Source of the DNA: Desmodesmus armatus
Lineage: Eukaryota; Chlorophyta; Chlorophyceae; Sphaeropleales; Scenedesmaceae
DNA length: 64,000 nt
Assembly (NCBI GenBank): GCA_007449985.2
Contig: VIIQ02000329.1
Coordinates: 1-64,000 of the forward strand
Direction: 5' to 3'
How positions within the stretch are numbered: the stretch's first letter is position 1; every line of letters starts with the position of its first letter. Below the pieces are notes generated by a model. That model did not search any database. It was not told where the DNA came from and worked only from the letters and a program-made list of their open reading frames with translations. Positions 33,672-50,396 of this stretch are shown in pieces. The translations under genes were made by a program, and so were the position numbers.

Positions 33672-34359
33672 GTCCTGCTCCTGCGTAGTGCCGTCCTGAT
33701 TCTGCACCATGACTCCTGAAGACACAAAGCCTACGGGCTTGCTGTAGTCTGCCTTTTTGCCGCGCTTGCCGCGCCGCCCACCCCCGAAGCCATCGTCATC
33801 CCCCTCACTGTCGCTGCTCTGGTAGCCGTACAGCTGCTCCTCGCGCGATTGGACGCGCTTCTTCTTGCGCGACCTGCAACAACATTTGCATTTTGCAGAA
33901 GTTGAGCGCCGGCAGCAGGTCAGTGGTATGAGCTTATGCGACGGTACAGCGACAGGCGTTGAGGCTTCTCTGATGACAACGCAGCTGCTGTTGATACAAG
34001 TGGATGTGCTTCCTCAAAGATTCGGACACTGCTGCCATGCCAGCGCCGCCGACCCAGCCCAGAGGATGCGCACTATTACGACACCTGCCCAGCACCCACC
34101 TGAACATTCAGCACCTCTCCCCCAACCCACATCCCACCCACCCCGACTCTACTCACGCACACACAATGCGCACTCACAAACATCACCAGTGAAGCACGGC
34201 ACAGGTGCCCCTTGTGCAAACACAGGTGCCCTTTGGTGATGCGCACTTACAAAAGCACCAGCACAGCACCCACCTAAACATGAACTCTCCCCCCACCTCC
34301 ACCAGCCCCTCAAAGTCCTTGTCCATGTGGAACGACTCATAATGCTGCTCCTCGTCCAT
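23533..34359 (-). CDS. TFIP11: TFIP11/STIPL1-like G-patch protein (spliceosome disassembly)
   Basis: Twelve exons right to left: 34359-34274, 33873-33261, 32987-32714, 32043-31954, 31708-31526, 30648-30530, 29417-29184, 28492-28290, 27401-27159, 26457-26304, 25482-25270, 24012-23533; about 960 residues. Order matches the family. The N-terminus is [18 protein letters not shown], then [13 protein letters not shown] and [15 protein letters not shown]. The G-patch is [20 protein letters not shown]. Next come [32 protein letters not shown], the GCFC-like region ([55 protein letters not shown]), and the C-terminal [20 protein letters not shown]...[10 protein letters not shown]. Family members work with the DHX15/Prp43 helicase to release the intron-lariat spliceosome in the nucleus. 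Two joins are unresolved: exon 2 needs an indel or mini-intron near 33330-33450, and the 31954/31708 phases disagree. Introns hold over 20 partial exon copies. Confidence 0.88.
24275..25090 (-). repeat. Four donor-side copies of TFIP11-like exon 11
   Basis: The exon end [20 protein letters not shown]...GRFPQ with its GTGAGAG donor recurs at about 25000-25078, 24755-24838, 24520-24602 and 24275-24362, downstream of the real exon (25270). Coding-strand poly-G runs of 10-30 bases separate them. The copy at 24520 has lost three codons (EVT-LVPGVE). The donors remain GTGAGA. Confidence 0.92.
25575..26135 (-). repeat. Three acceptor-side copies of TFIP11-like exon 11
   Basis: The exon start (acceptor then [20 protein letters not shown]) recurs at about 25575-25685, 25790-25900 and 26030-26135, upstream of the real exon at 25482. 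Coding-strand sequence between them is C-rich. Confidence 0.9.
26620..26663. repeat. Dispersed palindrome plus GTAACA run, copy 1
   Basis: TTCAGGCTCAGCCTGAA (perfect 17-bp palindrome) followed by CCATGTAACAGTAACAGTAA. A closely similar sequence lies on the opposite strand at 53975-54048. Confidence 0.75.
26668..26745 (-). repeat. Acceptor-side copy of TFIP11-like exon 10
   Basis: Coding-strand reading [20 protein letters not shown] matches [20 protein letters not shown] of the exon at 26457. Confidence 0.85.
26890..27045 (-). repeat. Donor-side copy of TFIP11-like exon 9
   Basis: Reads [20 protein letters not shown] then [17 protein letters not shown], with a small internal insertion, followed by a GTACAC donor. 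The real exon end is at 27159. Confidence 0.88.
27490..27575 (-). repeat. Acceptor-side copy of TFIP11-like exon 9
   Basis: Reads [20 protein letters not shown] before running into poly-C (coding strand). The real exon starts at 27401 with [19 protein letters not shown]. Confidence 0.88.
27795..28230 (-). repeat. Two donor-side copies of TFIP11-like exon 8
   Basis: About 150 bases of the exon ([20 protein letters not shown]...[16 protein letters not shown] plus donor) recur at about 28038-28180 and 27797-27930. Spacing is about 240 bases and poly-G (coding strand) lies between. Near-identity indicates recent duplication. Confidence 0.93.
28965..29060 (-). repeat. Donor-side copy of TFIP11-like exon 7
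   Basis: Repeats the exon end around [20 protein letters not shown] with substitutions, ending in an AG|GTCAGG-like donor. The real exon ends at 29184. Confidence 0.85.
29449..29537. repeat. (GT)n microsatellite in TFIP11-like intron
   Basis: Long GT run with a few GGT interruptions; the shadow frames read polyvaline/cysteine or polyhistidine/threonine. Confidence 0.95.
29635..29985 (-). repeat. Two acceptor-side copies of TFIP11-like exon 7
   Basis: The exon start ([20 protein letters not shown]...[10 protein letters not shown]) recurs at about 29640-29757 and 29870-29980, upstream of the real exon at 29417. The acceptor CAG is retained in each, with coding-strand poly-C between them. Confidence 0.92.
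30395..30460 (-). repeat. Donor-side copy of TFIP11-like exon 6
   Basis: Reads [16 protein letters not shown] followed by GTGGGG, compared with [16 protein letters not shown] of the exon ending at 30530. Poly-G on the coding strand lies between. Confidence 0.9.
30730..31150 (-). repeat. Four acceptor-side copies of TFIP11-like exon 6
   Basis: The acceptor plus [16 protein letters not shown] recurs at about 30735-30785, 30838-30888, 30973-31027 and 31095-31147, upstream of the real exon (30648). Each is preceded on the coding strand by poly-C and an intact GTGTGCAG or CTGTGCAG acceptor. Confidence 0.93.
31345..31420 (-). repeat. Donor-side copy of TFIP11-like exon 5
   Basis: Coding-strand reading [20 protein letters not shown] matches [20 protein letters not shown] of the exon ending at 31526, with a GTATG donor. 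Confidence 0.88.
32220..32295 (-). repeat. Acceptor-side copy of TFIP11-like exon 4
   Basis: Reads [20 protein letters not shown], nearly the same as the real exon at 32043 ([20 protein letters not shown]). A CACCTG/CAGGTG acceptor context is kept. Confidence 0.9.
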
Positions 34360-35202
34360 GGCATGCTTTAGCACCTGCTAATGCTCCTGCTGTTGCTGCT
34401 CCTGCCGCTTCTCCACTGCTGTGCTGGAGTGCTGGTGCTGTGCAGCGCTGGCTGCAGGACTTTGGCTGCTCCTGCTCCTGGGACTGCTGCTGAGGGCACG
34501 TTGTGCAGACGTGCAATGTGCTGAGAAGGTCTCAAGCTGGCGATGCGGGTGCTGCTTACAGGTGTTGGCTGCTTGCTGTTGGCTCGAGTGCTGCGGGTCA
34601 GGCGCTACTGTCAGGTGCGGGTTGCTGATGAAAATGAGGGCACCCCTGTCTGCAGCAGGTGGTGCCAGACATGCAGAGCGGATCAGCTGTGATTTAACAA
34701 CGAATTACAAAAGCCATCATGATCGCACACTGAGACGGACGGTTTTGCAGCAGTAGATCAGCTTGAGGTTTCTTTACGAGCTGTGCCTGCAGGCGTTGGT
34801 GAGAGTATAGTTGATCAAAACCAAAGCTGAAGATGGTTGTGATTGCCCTCGTCCAAGTGGTTCTTTCTCATGGCAGTTGACAGCAGCTGTCATTCTGCCC
34901 CGCATGCACTATCGCCCTATTCACTTTGGAACCTATCGTCAAAGAATGACTTTGAAGGCTTCTGCTGTGCTCCACGCGCCATCACCACATCTCGAGCTCC
35001 CTCCCGTTCCCCCAAGGTTCCTTCTCCCCACAACACCAACGTTTTGGTAAAGGTATCTTGATCCGAGCTCTCAATATCGGTCCTTTGCAGCTTCACCTTC
35101 GTCTTCAGGCGTGGTTGTGAGGGCAGATAGGAACCATCATCAGCAGCTTGCTTGAGGGCCAGTAGAGCAGGGCCCCTTGCCCTGGGGCCGCCATCAGGGG
35201 CG
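34360..35202. promoter_or_regulatory. Divergent intergenic region, TFIP11-like / ankyrin-DHHC
   Basis: The two genes diverge from this 0.84-kb region, so both promoters should be here. I see CTG/CTCCTGCTG-rich sequence near 34380-34480 but no defined element. Confidence 0.5.
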
Positions 35203-36991
35203 ATGCAGGGCAAGCCAGAGGAAAAGATAGACACCATCAGCAAGGCCTGTGCCTACGGAGACTTTGATAAGCTCAAAGCTTTCATAGAGACAGATCCCAG
35301 CTGCGTCAACCAGGCAGATGAGCAGGGGTACTTCCCACTGCAGTGGGCAGCACTCAACAACAGGGTTGTCGAAACAAACTATCTGCTAAACCAAGGAGCA
35401 GCAGTCAACGCCAGGACAGCACTGGCCAGGCAGCACTACACTGGGCAGCGGTGCGAGGGAGCTTGCCATGCATAGAGACGCTGCTGCGAAACACAGCAGA
35501 CCCCGCTGTTGCAGACAACCGTGGCTACACGGCATGCCACGTAGCAGCTCAGTACGGCCAGACAGCAGTGCTGTACCACTTGGCGCTCAAGTGGGGAGTG
35601 GACTGTGATACAACAGGTGAGGGTGTTGTGATACGTCAGTGCAGGAGAGGGTCCCACCCCCCAGCGCAGCAGCAGCAGGCGCATGCACTAGATAGTGGGA
35701 GTGTCTGCTAGCACAGCAGTAGCAGCAGGGACGTGTGCATGTATGTGAATGCCTGCTCCAACAGCACCTGCGACTCTACTACCAGCAGCCCAACACAGTC
35801 GCATGCGATCCACCATGCATGGAGCTTGATCATACATGTCACCTCCATGCATGGTCACCCATGCTTGAGATGGGTGTTTTAGGGGGGAGGGGGGCAGCTG
35901 CAATATGTCGCTACACTGCATGCACTTGCCATCTGCTCCCCTTCAACCTCCCCCCCCCCCCCATTCACACACACAACACAGACCACGACGGCCGCACACC
36001 CCTCCACTGGGCAGCCTACAAGGGATATGCGGACAGCTGCCGACTTTTCCCTTTCCTCACCCCCCCCCCCAACCCCCCCCCCCCCCCCCCCCACCCCCAC
36101 CCCACCCGGCCTGCGTCCTTTTCTGCACAGACCACGATGGCCGCACGCCCTTGCACTGGGCAGCCTACAAGGGCTATGCGGACAGCTGCCGACTTTTCCC
36201 TTTCCTCACCCCCCCACCCCCCCCCCCACCCCCCCCCCCCCCCCCGCCTGCGTCCTTTTTCTGCACAGACCACGATGGCCGCACGCCCTTGCACTGGGCG
36301 GCTTACAAGGGCTATGCAGACAGCTGCCGGCTGCTGCTGGTGCTGGACGCGCGCTACGCCCTTGCTGATAAGGAGGGCTGCACCCCCCTGCACTGGGCCG
36401 CCATCAAGGGCAACGGGGAGGCGTGCACGGTGCTGGTGCAGGGTGGGGCGCTGGCAACGCTGTCGGCACGGGACGTGACAGGCAGCACACCCCCACAGCT
36501 GGCAGTAGAGAAGGGGCACAGGTGAGAGGGTGTGACTCTAGGTGGAGGGTTTGACGTCGAGGCTGGTGCAGAGAGGTTGCATAGTCTTGAGAATAGATGA
36601 CTGAGAGGCGCATGTCAGCAATAGCCCCATCAACAGCAACTGCACCACCACGTGCTTGAGGAAGCCCCCCGCCCCCTGCGCCCTCCCCCCACACCTACAC
36701 ACAACTGTGTGTGCACGCTCTCAGCGCTCTCCCCTGCCCCCCCCCCCCCCCCCGGGGCGCAAACACACCACCACCTTCACCCCCCCCTACCCTGCTGCTG
36801 CAGGTACCTTGGTCTACACCTAGCTGAGATCAAGGCGCATTCTGAGGACTCCTGGTTCGGCAAGCATGCTGGGACATTTGCCAACACAAGTCAGCGACAC
36901 TAGTATTGATCGGCAGCTGCACCTTCACACTGTCTGACCCACCCACCTACCCCCACCCCCCTTCGACACACCACCACCTTAACCAACCCAT

Positions 36992-37023
<32 letters not shown>

Positions 37024-37962
37024 TGCCTCCTGCAGGTACCTTGGACTGCACCTAGCTGAGATCAAGGCGCGGTCTGAGGACTCCTGGTTTGGCAAGCACG
37101 GCAAGTTTGCGTGGATGAACAAGACGCAGCTGTGCCCCATCATATGGATACTCATACTGGGGCTGCTGCTGATCTTTGTGACAAAGGTGGGTCTATGCCA
37201 ACAAGGAGGGGGGTGCATTGTGCTGAGCAGCAGGTGTGTGTGGACGAAAGCGTGCAGCATGTGGATACCCATTCTGGGGCTGCTGCTGATCTTTGTGACT
37301 GGCTTTCACTCTTCACGCATGGGTGGGTGTGTTTGTGGGGTGTGGGGGAGGGGGGGGGCAGCGGGCGGCAGAAAGTGTGCATTGGACAAATGAATAATCA
37401 CTGTGGGGTTCCTGCTGACCTGTGACACAAAGGTGGGCATATGCTCGTCATGGGGTATTCGTGTGGGTGCCGGCGGTTTTTGCTTTCCTAAACCAGACTC
37501 AGGCGCCCATCACTCGCCCATCAACACAGCCCCTCAACTGTATGCACCTGTGCTGTACTTAAGCTTATGACTGGTGTTTTTTGCCCATGTTTCTTCTGAC
37601 GAGGACTGCAGGTGGTGGCTGGTGGGCCTATCAGTCATCAACAGCAGCAGCCCTCGCTGGGGCATCCCTATGCAGCCGTTGTCAGCGGCGGCAGCAGCAG
37701 TGGCGTTGCAGGGGGCGCAGCAGCGTTGCAGGGGGCGCAGCAAGCAGCGGCAGCAGTTGGCGGTGATGCCGGTGCTGCTGCGTCGCAGTTGCGGCGAGCG
37801 GCGGCTGGCAGCAGTGGCGGCAGCAGCAGCAGCGCACCTGGCAGCAGTCAGGTTTTAGCGGCAGGAGCAGCAGCAGTGGCAGCAGCGGTTACGTCACCGG
37901 GAGTGTTGGCGGGTCTGTTGGGAAAAGCACCCTTGGAAGCGCGGCAGCAGGGGCCGGACCAT

Positions 37963-37994
<32 letters not shown>

Positions 37995-39704
37995 CCCGCC
38001 AGTAGTATCATGTTCACCATGGCCGCATGGTCTGTGTTATTGTCGGCTGGCGTGGGTCTGTTCTTCCTGCACAAAACCACCACCAGCGACCCAGGTTTTG
38101 TGCCGACCGGGAGGGACGGCGGCCGGACGGGGGAGAAGGCGAAAGCGGCAGCAGCAGCAGCGGGTGGGGGCGCGTACGGCGTCTCTGCCCTGTTTGGAAG
38201 CAGCGGCCCAGCGAGCCATGGAAACCATTACAGTGGGATCGGGAACAGCACTGTTGGTGATGCATCAGCGCACGTAATTGGCGGCGGGGGTGCGGTTGGC
38301 GGTGGTGGGGGTGCCGGCGGGGGTGTGGCGAGCAAGGCGTCGCTGCTGCGTAGCCATGACAGCGACAACAGCAGCAGCAGCGGGGCGAGTTTGTTGGACT
38401 CGCCGGCTCTGTGGGCTGGTCATTGGAACCAGCTGTGTGTGACGTGCAAGATTGTGCGGCCGTTGCGGGCGAAGCACTGCGGGGTTACGGACCGGTGTGT
38501 GGAGGTGTTTGACCACTACTGCCCCTGGGTGGGCAATACCATTGGCAAGGTGAGTGGTGGGTGGGTGGGTGGGTGGGGGGTGTGGGGGGGGGGGGGTAAG
38601 GGGGTGGGGGGGTGTTCCTATATGCAAAGCACTCCGGGGTGACTGCCTCGTGTGTGGAGGTGTTTGATTATTACGGCCCTTGGGTGGCAACACCATAGGC
38701 AAGGTGAGTGACAGGTGTCAAGCATGTGTGCGTCAGGGTTATGCTTTTTGGTGCATGTGCAAACTCCTATGTCGATGGCAAGTGTGTGCATTTGTTGTGT
38801 GCCGCAAGTGGCGACATGACACACCGACCTAGACATCCTGCTCTGCACCCCAAGCTTGTTGCCAGCTCACAGCGTGTCCACTGGCCGCATATGTTTCTGC
38901 TGTGGCTGCTGCTGGCGCTGCGTCTCTTGCTGCTGACACTTCTGCTGCCATGCTCGCCTTGTAGGGCAACTACCACCTGTTCCTGATGTTGCTAGGGCTG
39001 TATCTGTACGCCCTCCTAGCCAGCGTCAGCATGCAAACCCTTACCCCCCCCCCCCACCCCATCCCCCCACCCTCATGCACCCCCCACGCTTATGGTTGAA
39101 TTCGTCTGCTGCTGCTGCTGTTGCTGCTGTCTTTCTGGTGGGCGTGTAGGGCAACCGCCACTTGTTTCTGGTGTTTTTGTGGCTCGAGCTCTACGCCCTC
39201 CTGGCCAGCGTCAGCGTGGGCGTCTCCCAGCTACGGGGCGCCGTCCTCGCCGGCGTGTGGAACGAGCGGCTAGCCTGGATAACTTTCTTCCTCATCCTTG
39301 GTGCCTTTGTCAGCATCAGTGTGGGGGTGTTGGCTGTAGCACAGGCCTCTCAAGTGGCTCGAAACGTCACCACCAACGAGCTTGCCAACTGGCACCGCTA
39401 CAGCTACCTTCAGGACGGCGCGGGAGGGTTTAATAATCCCTTCAACAGAGGAATCAGGGCGAACTGCCTTGAGGCGTTCAGTCCTGAGAGCACCCCTGTG
39501 GCGCCTATGATGCTGGGGCGGGAGGGGCCGGGGGGGTATGGGGCGATGGGGGCGGGGGCTTACTGGGCCAATGGGGTAGGGGGGGAGGAGGAGGGGAGTC
39601 CCTCGGAAGCAGCAGCGGCAGTGGGGATGGGGTTGTCTTTGTCGGGGGCGGGTGGTGGCGGCAGTCACCACCACCAGTGTCGTAATGGGGAGTGCAGGCA
39701 CTAG
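35203..39704 (+). CDS. Ankyrin-repeat DHHC-type (DHYC) palmitoyltransferase
   Basis: Exons 35203-35616, 36269-36521, 37036-37186, 37612-38549 and 39150-39704, about 770 residues. Ankyrin repeats fill the N-terminal third ([80 protein letters not shown]). Membrane segments follow: [19 protein letters not shown] and [19 protein letters not shown], then the cysteine-rich domain [15 protein letters not shown]...[19 protein letters not shown]. Last come [40 protein letters not shown] and the TTxE motif ([13 protein letters not shown]). This order is that of HIP14/ZDHHC17, plant TIP1 and yeast Akr1, which S-palmitoylate proteins at Golgi or plasma membrane. The active motif is DHYC, as in Akr1. Two frame breaks are visible: about 35411 (before [13 protein letters not shown]) and within the Ala/Gln/Ser-rich 37612-38009; each fits a single missing base. 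Confidence 0.87.
35985..36196 (+). repeat. Two acceptor-side copies of ankyrin exon 2
   Basis: Acceptor plus [20 protein letters not shown] recurs at about 35982-36045 and 36129-36195 ahead of the real exon (36269). Poly-C tracts separate them (36062-36093, 36221-36245). Confidence 0.93.
36804..36895 (+). repeat. Acceptor-side copy of DHHC-gene exon 3
   Basis: Reads [20 protein letters not shown] after a CTGCTGCTGCAG acceptor; the real exon at 37036 reads [21 protein letters not shown] ~33-base poly-C run precedes the real acceptor. Confidence 0.93.
37255..37440 (+). repeat. Two donor-side copies of DHHC-gene exon 3
   Basis: Copies of the membrane-segment end are at 37257-37300 ([14 protein letters not shown], donor lost) and 37400-37435 (diverged, ending ACAAAGGTGGGC with donor kept). 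Poly-G (37349-37359) lies between. Confidence 0.85.
38625..38712 (+). repeat. Dead copy of the DHYC active-site exon end
   Basis: Diverged copy of the exon end [20 protein letters not shown]: here the Cys/His residues are changed ([12 protein letters not shown]) and a stop follows. The donor GTGAGTG is intact. It follows a poly-G run at 38584-38594. Confidence 0.9.
38960..39030 (+). repeat. Acceptor-side copy of DHHC-gene last exon
   Basis: CTTGTAG followed by [20 protein letters not shown], compared with [20 protein letters not shown] at 39150. A poly-C run (39044-39055) lies between. Confidence 0.92.
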
Positions 39705-40125
39705 CAGCAGGCAGCAGCAGTGACCGCTGCTGCTGCTGCTGCTGCCGCCAGTGCGAGCAAGCAATGGGTCTGGTGTCAGCGCCACAGGCAGTTGAGCAGT
39801 AGGTGGCAGCCGCTGCTGCGCGCAGCTGTTGTTTGAGGCAGGTTTGTTTGGGACTGCTGGTGGCGGCAGCGGGGGGCAGTCACCACCACCCGTGTCACAA
39901 CAGGGAATTGCAGCAACAGCAGCAGCAGCAGTACTACGGCTGTGGTGTCGCCGCCAGTGCCGGCAAGCAGCAGTGCAGGTGTCAGTTTCGCAGGCGGTGC
40001 AAGGCTATGCACTCGGGAGCAGCGGTAGGGATGGGGTGGTTTTTTTGGGCACTTGTGGCGACAGCGAGGGCAGTCACCACACCCCCAGCAGTGATGCAGC
40101 AGGGAGTGCAGGCACTACCAGGCAG
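39705..40125 (+). repeat. Post-stop tandem copies of the DHHC-gene coding end
   Basis: The terminal coding sequence (GGCGGCAGTCACCACCACCA onward) recurs at about 39863-39915 and 40066-40125, in units of ~210 bp with CTG/CAG tracts between. These lie in the presumed 3' UTR. Confidence 0.82.
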
Positions 40126-40931
40126 CGGCAGCACAAGCACTCATGCCTTTGTTGGGCGCGCCCCTGTCAAAACAACGAGGCCCACCCTTTGCTGCAGCTT
40201 GCTGCCAAAGCCTGCTGGGCTGGGATTCTGTGGGTGCGGTGCGATGTGAGTTTGTTCTGTTGGCAGCAGTGTCGGGCAGTGTGTCAGCTTGGATCCCCCT
40301 TTTGCACAAACCAGGCAAAACACCTGGGTAAGTGGCTGCTGGCAGTCAGTTGGGCAACATTTGGTGCAATCAGGCCGTTTTGCAGGGACTTGAGGACACC
40401 GTACCTGTTGTCCTGCTTATGCTGTCAAGGTGTGTCTGCATGCGTCCTATCGTAGCTGTTGCTTTCGCATGGAGCTTGCCTGCTTTCAAGCTTTTTGGTA
40501 TGTTGGGGACCGCTACCTGCTGCTTCGTGGTATTGCTGTTGTCAATGTTATGTAGGTGCATGTGGCCGTACCTGTAATGTGTGGGAATGGCAGCATGCTG
40601 CCGGAGCAGCTGCTAGGCATTTGCTTCTGTTGTCGCTGTCCTTATGCTGCATTCTTACTGACTCTTCCCGGGTGACGGCTGGTCCTAGACTTCAGTTGAG
40701 CCTGCCGTTGCATTTCTTTTTGTGATGGCGGTGCTTTGCACCCAGCACCCAGGCAGGGTAAGGTTTGTGGGCAAGCATTCCCTTCCACAGCCTCCTGGGT
40801 CACCCTTGGGGGTGGCTGGTGTGCAACTGTCGTCAGTTGTGCCATCTGCATAATGTGCATGCAAGCCATGCCATGATGGGTGTAGCACTGCTCCAGCGTC
40901 AAGCCAGGCTGCAGCAGCTGATCCTCAAGCC
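40126..40931. other. Intergenic, ankyrin-DHHC gene to secreted protein gene
   Basis: No protein-like frame or repeat recognised. It should contain the promoter of the gene starting at 40932. Confidence 0.5.
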
Positions 40932-47444
<6,513 letters not shown>

Positions 47445-49489
47445 AGGCGATGGGGACACATCGCCTTGCATCGACCAACCCCTTCGCACACTGTACGGGA
47501 CCGTAAGCATGTCCCGTTGTATGCTGTTATGTTCCAATGAACGTACCATGATCAGGGGTTTCTCGCGATTGAGTTGATGTTCGTTGTCACAGGGTTTGCA
47601 AAATTGGGCGTGTGGGCAATGACGCCGTGTGTGCGACGTGTTTGGCAGCCATTGCTGCGCGCATGTTCCTTACGGTTGAAATCATGGATCAATGCGTTGT
47701 GGTTCAAGGTGTTTTGGGTCCCTGTTTTGGGTCCCTGCACATGGTGCAAGCTTGTTTGCAAGCTCGTCTGTAGAGCTGCAGCAGATTCAGCAACAGTCCC
47801 AACAGCTGCACATGTGCGGCACGTGCATTGCGTCTGTATGCGCATCAAGATAGTTGTACTACAGCTATTGAACTGCGCGGGACTTGCAGTTGCTGTATCA
47901 AGCCATATGCACTGCTGATGTATACAGTTGTTGTTGAGCTTATCAACCTGGTTGGGTTGCTGCAAGGCTCTTCGGAACTGGCTATCCCAATGTCGATCTC
48001 CTCATTGCTGTTGTTGGTACTGTTGCTTCAGGCCATTTCAAGATGTCTGCTGCGCTGGCACCATGGTCACTTCAAGTTGCACTTTCCACCTGGTGCAAGA
48101 GCACCCTTCTACATGCTCACCTTCTCATGCTTGGTTTTGTCAGGTGTCTGGGTGGCATTCCATCGTCACTTGCTTCGCCCTGATCACAGCAAGCGTTGCT
48201 GCGTAGTGACTACAGGCAGTGACCACCTAGCCGCAGGCTGCAGCTGGTGATCACCACAAACAGACGGGGGTATGCCCATCAATGTGGCTGGCGACAGACA
48301 CCAGGCATTTGCTGAGCAAAGCACAAGGGCATGCTTTTGAAAGCGGCAGCAGCCGACCCCCCCCCCCCCTTCAGCGCCCCAGCCAGTGATGCCTACTGCG
48401 AACTCACCTTGTGCCCTCATCCTACCTGGAAACAGCTGTCCAGCACTAATGGGGTATACACCAACACATGTCCCAACTTTGGATGGTTGACGCATTGGCT
48501 GGATGCACTCCCTGTGTCTACACACGTGTGAGGGGCTCTGGGCTCTCGTGGACGATGAGGCGCCTGAGGAGCTCTGCAACAGGACATCCGAGCAGGGTAT
48601 GGGATTGTGCTGGCTGCACGTCTCACCAATTTTCCACGTCACACAGCTTTATTGTGCCGACATAGCTGACCCCTGCAGGACCCCCCCCCCCCCCCCCCCC
48701 CTTGGGAGTGTGCCACGCCTCACTGTGTCAGTGACGGCCCTGAGGGCTTGACCCGTTGTTGAAAGATATACATGGTTTCTCATATCTATTTGAAATCTTA
48801 CCTTTGCAGAACACTCTTCTCCTGTTGCGAAGTATCTCCCAAGGTCAGTCCCATCTGCCCCACACTGGACCACGGCCGGACCGGTTGGCTACCCTAAAGC
48901 AACGCAGCTGCAAAATTCACACCTTTTAACGCTGAACGCACATGAATGCTGCAGGAGCATAAACGTATACGGACCTCGGGGACAACATGGTAAGCCCGGT
49001 CTCTCTTAGGTGCTTAGGTCCCAGGGTGCTGATTACTGTCAAGTGCGACTCTTGTGTCCTCCATGCATTATACACGTGCTTTGTGTATTCGAAGCACGGC
49101 ACTGGGTGCGGCTCTACGTACAATTCAAGCAATTTCCGTTCACGGTTGCTGCTCCGCTGCGGTAGCCTCTTCAGTCCCACCCCTTTAGCTCTGAAAGACA
49201 GGATCAATCGCAATTCATCGGGTGTGGATCAATCTACGGACGTTGACAGGAACTGAACAGTGAACTGCACACACATACGGACCTGATTGCCGGTGGAGAC
49301 CGGTAAGCTGATAGAGACTTAGGGTGCTGCTGGCCACACGGATACTGCTTGAACAACCGCTGATATTAGTCATGTCTTCAATGAGCCGATCTGCAGCGCC
49401 GCGGCTTAACTGCTGGCAATGTTTGAGCTGCTGCTGTTGATCAGGATGTGAAGAGCGCTTTTGCACCTTGTTGCGCATTTTGCCCCCAG
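47445..49489. other. Intergenic, secreted-protein 3' region to next gene
   Basis: Just past the stop, ACGGGAC/GTCCCGT form a 7-bp stem (47492-47515). The second copy of the 58-bp dispersed repeat is at 48468-48525. No supported gene. Confidence 0.5.
48468..48525 (-). repeat. Dispersed ~58-bp repeat, copy 2 (intergenic)
   Basis: Reverse complement matches 44062-44120 (GTGTAGACACAGGGAGTGCA then CCAGCCAATGC, ACCATCCAA) with a few substitutions. Confidence 0.8.
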
Positions 49490-49668
49490 GCACAAGCTGA
49501 AAGACCTCTCAAGGAGTCATGCATGTCTGTTAAAGTCAAGGCAGCTCGAGTGTCGGCATGCAGAAGCCAGGGGGAGGGGGCTTGCAGCCCTCCGTGTGGA
49601 AGTTCACCGTTACAAAGCTGCTGGGTTGCTTTGGCCTGCAGCGCACTGGCAGTTTTACAGAGCAACAG
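49490..49668 (+). CDS. Candidate exon of the polyQ-protein gene
   Basis: Acceptor TGCCCCCAG at 49489 and donor CAACAG|GTACGC at 49668. The frame HKLKDLSRSHACLLKSRQLE...VHRYKAAGLLWPAAHWQFYR is open and has protein-like composition, but no family is recognised. Two diverged copies of its 3' end with coding-strand poly-G follow, the pattern seen after real donors elsewhere; that is the main support for the plus-strand assignment. Confidence 0.45.
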
Positions 49669-49764
49669 GTACGCCTAGAGACAGAGGGACCAATGGGCGG
49701 GAGGGCGTGAAGGGGGATGCTGGGGGTGGGGGGGAGGGGAGGGGAGGCGAGGGTGTGTGTGCGT

Positions 49765-49795
<31 letters not shown>

Positions 49796-49804
49796 GGGGG
49801 GCGA

Positions 49805-50075
49805 CGGGTGCTTCAAGTGCAGCGCACTGGCAGTTTCACAGAGCAACAGGTACTTCCAGACAGAGAGGATCTACTGGCGCGGCAGAAGGATGATGCTGGG
49901 GGCGGGGGGAACGGGCTGCAGGGGAGGGGTGGGGCTGGAGAGAAGGGGTGGTGTGTGTGTGTGGGGGGGGGGGGCAGCAGGCGAGGGGTGCTTCAATTGT
50001 ATGAAAGGAAGGAAGGAAAGAAGTTGCTGCACGAAATTGCAGTGCATTGGCAGTTTGACAGAGTAACAAGGGAGC
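49805..50075 (+). repeat. Two donor-side copies of the 49668 exon end
   Basis: GCAGCGCACTGGCAGTTT...AGAGCAACAG recurs at 49816-49850 (donor GTAC kept) and 50037-50072 (donor lost: AACAAGGG). Poly-G runs at 49778-49801 and 49963-49974 lie between. Confidence 0.85.
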
Positions 50076-50325
50076 CTAGAGACAGAGGGCCCACGGAGGA
50101 GGGGTGGATGGGTGGGAGGGGGGCCCACGGAGGGGCAGGGGTGCCTGCACAGCACTGCCCGCTGAAAGACAGAGCCAGTGGGGGATGCACAGCAGTTGGC
50201 GCCAGTGCAGCAGTGCCTGCACATGAGATGTCTGCGAGACAGTATTATGGTGCCCTTTCCGCTCGTTCATGTGTCAAGCGCAACTTTGCCCACATCTTTG
50301 CCCCTGTCGGTCTCCCGCTGCACAG

Positions 50326-50355
50326 GTGGCAGACCCACAGCAGCACCAGCGGGAG

Positions 50356-50396
<41 letters not shown>

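Noticed and set aside
50231..50325. Plus-strand frame MSARQYYGALSARSCVKRNF
   Set aside because: Protein-like, but it runs out of frame into the polyQ exon with no intron between; could be chance.
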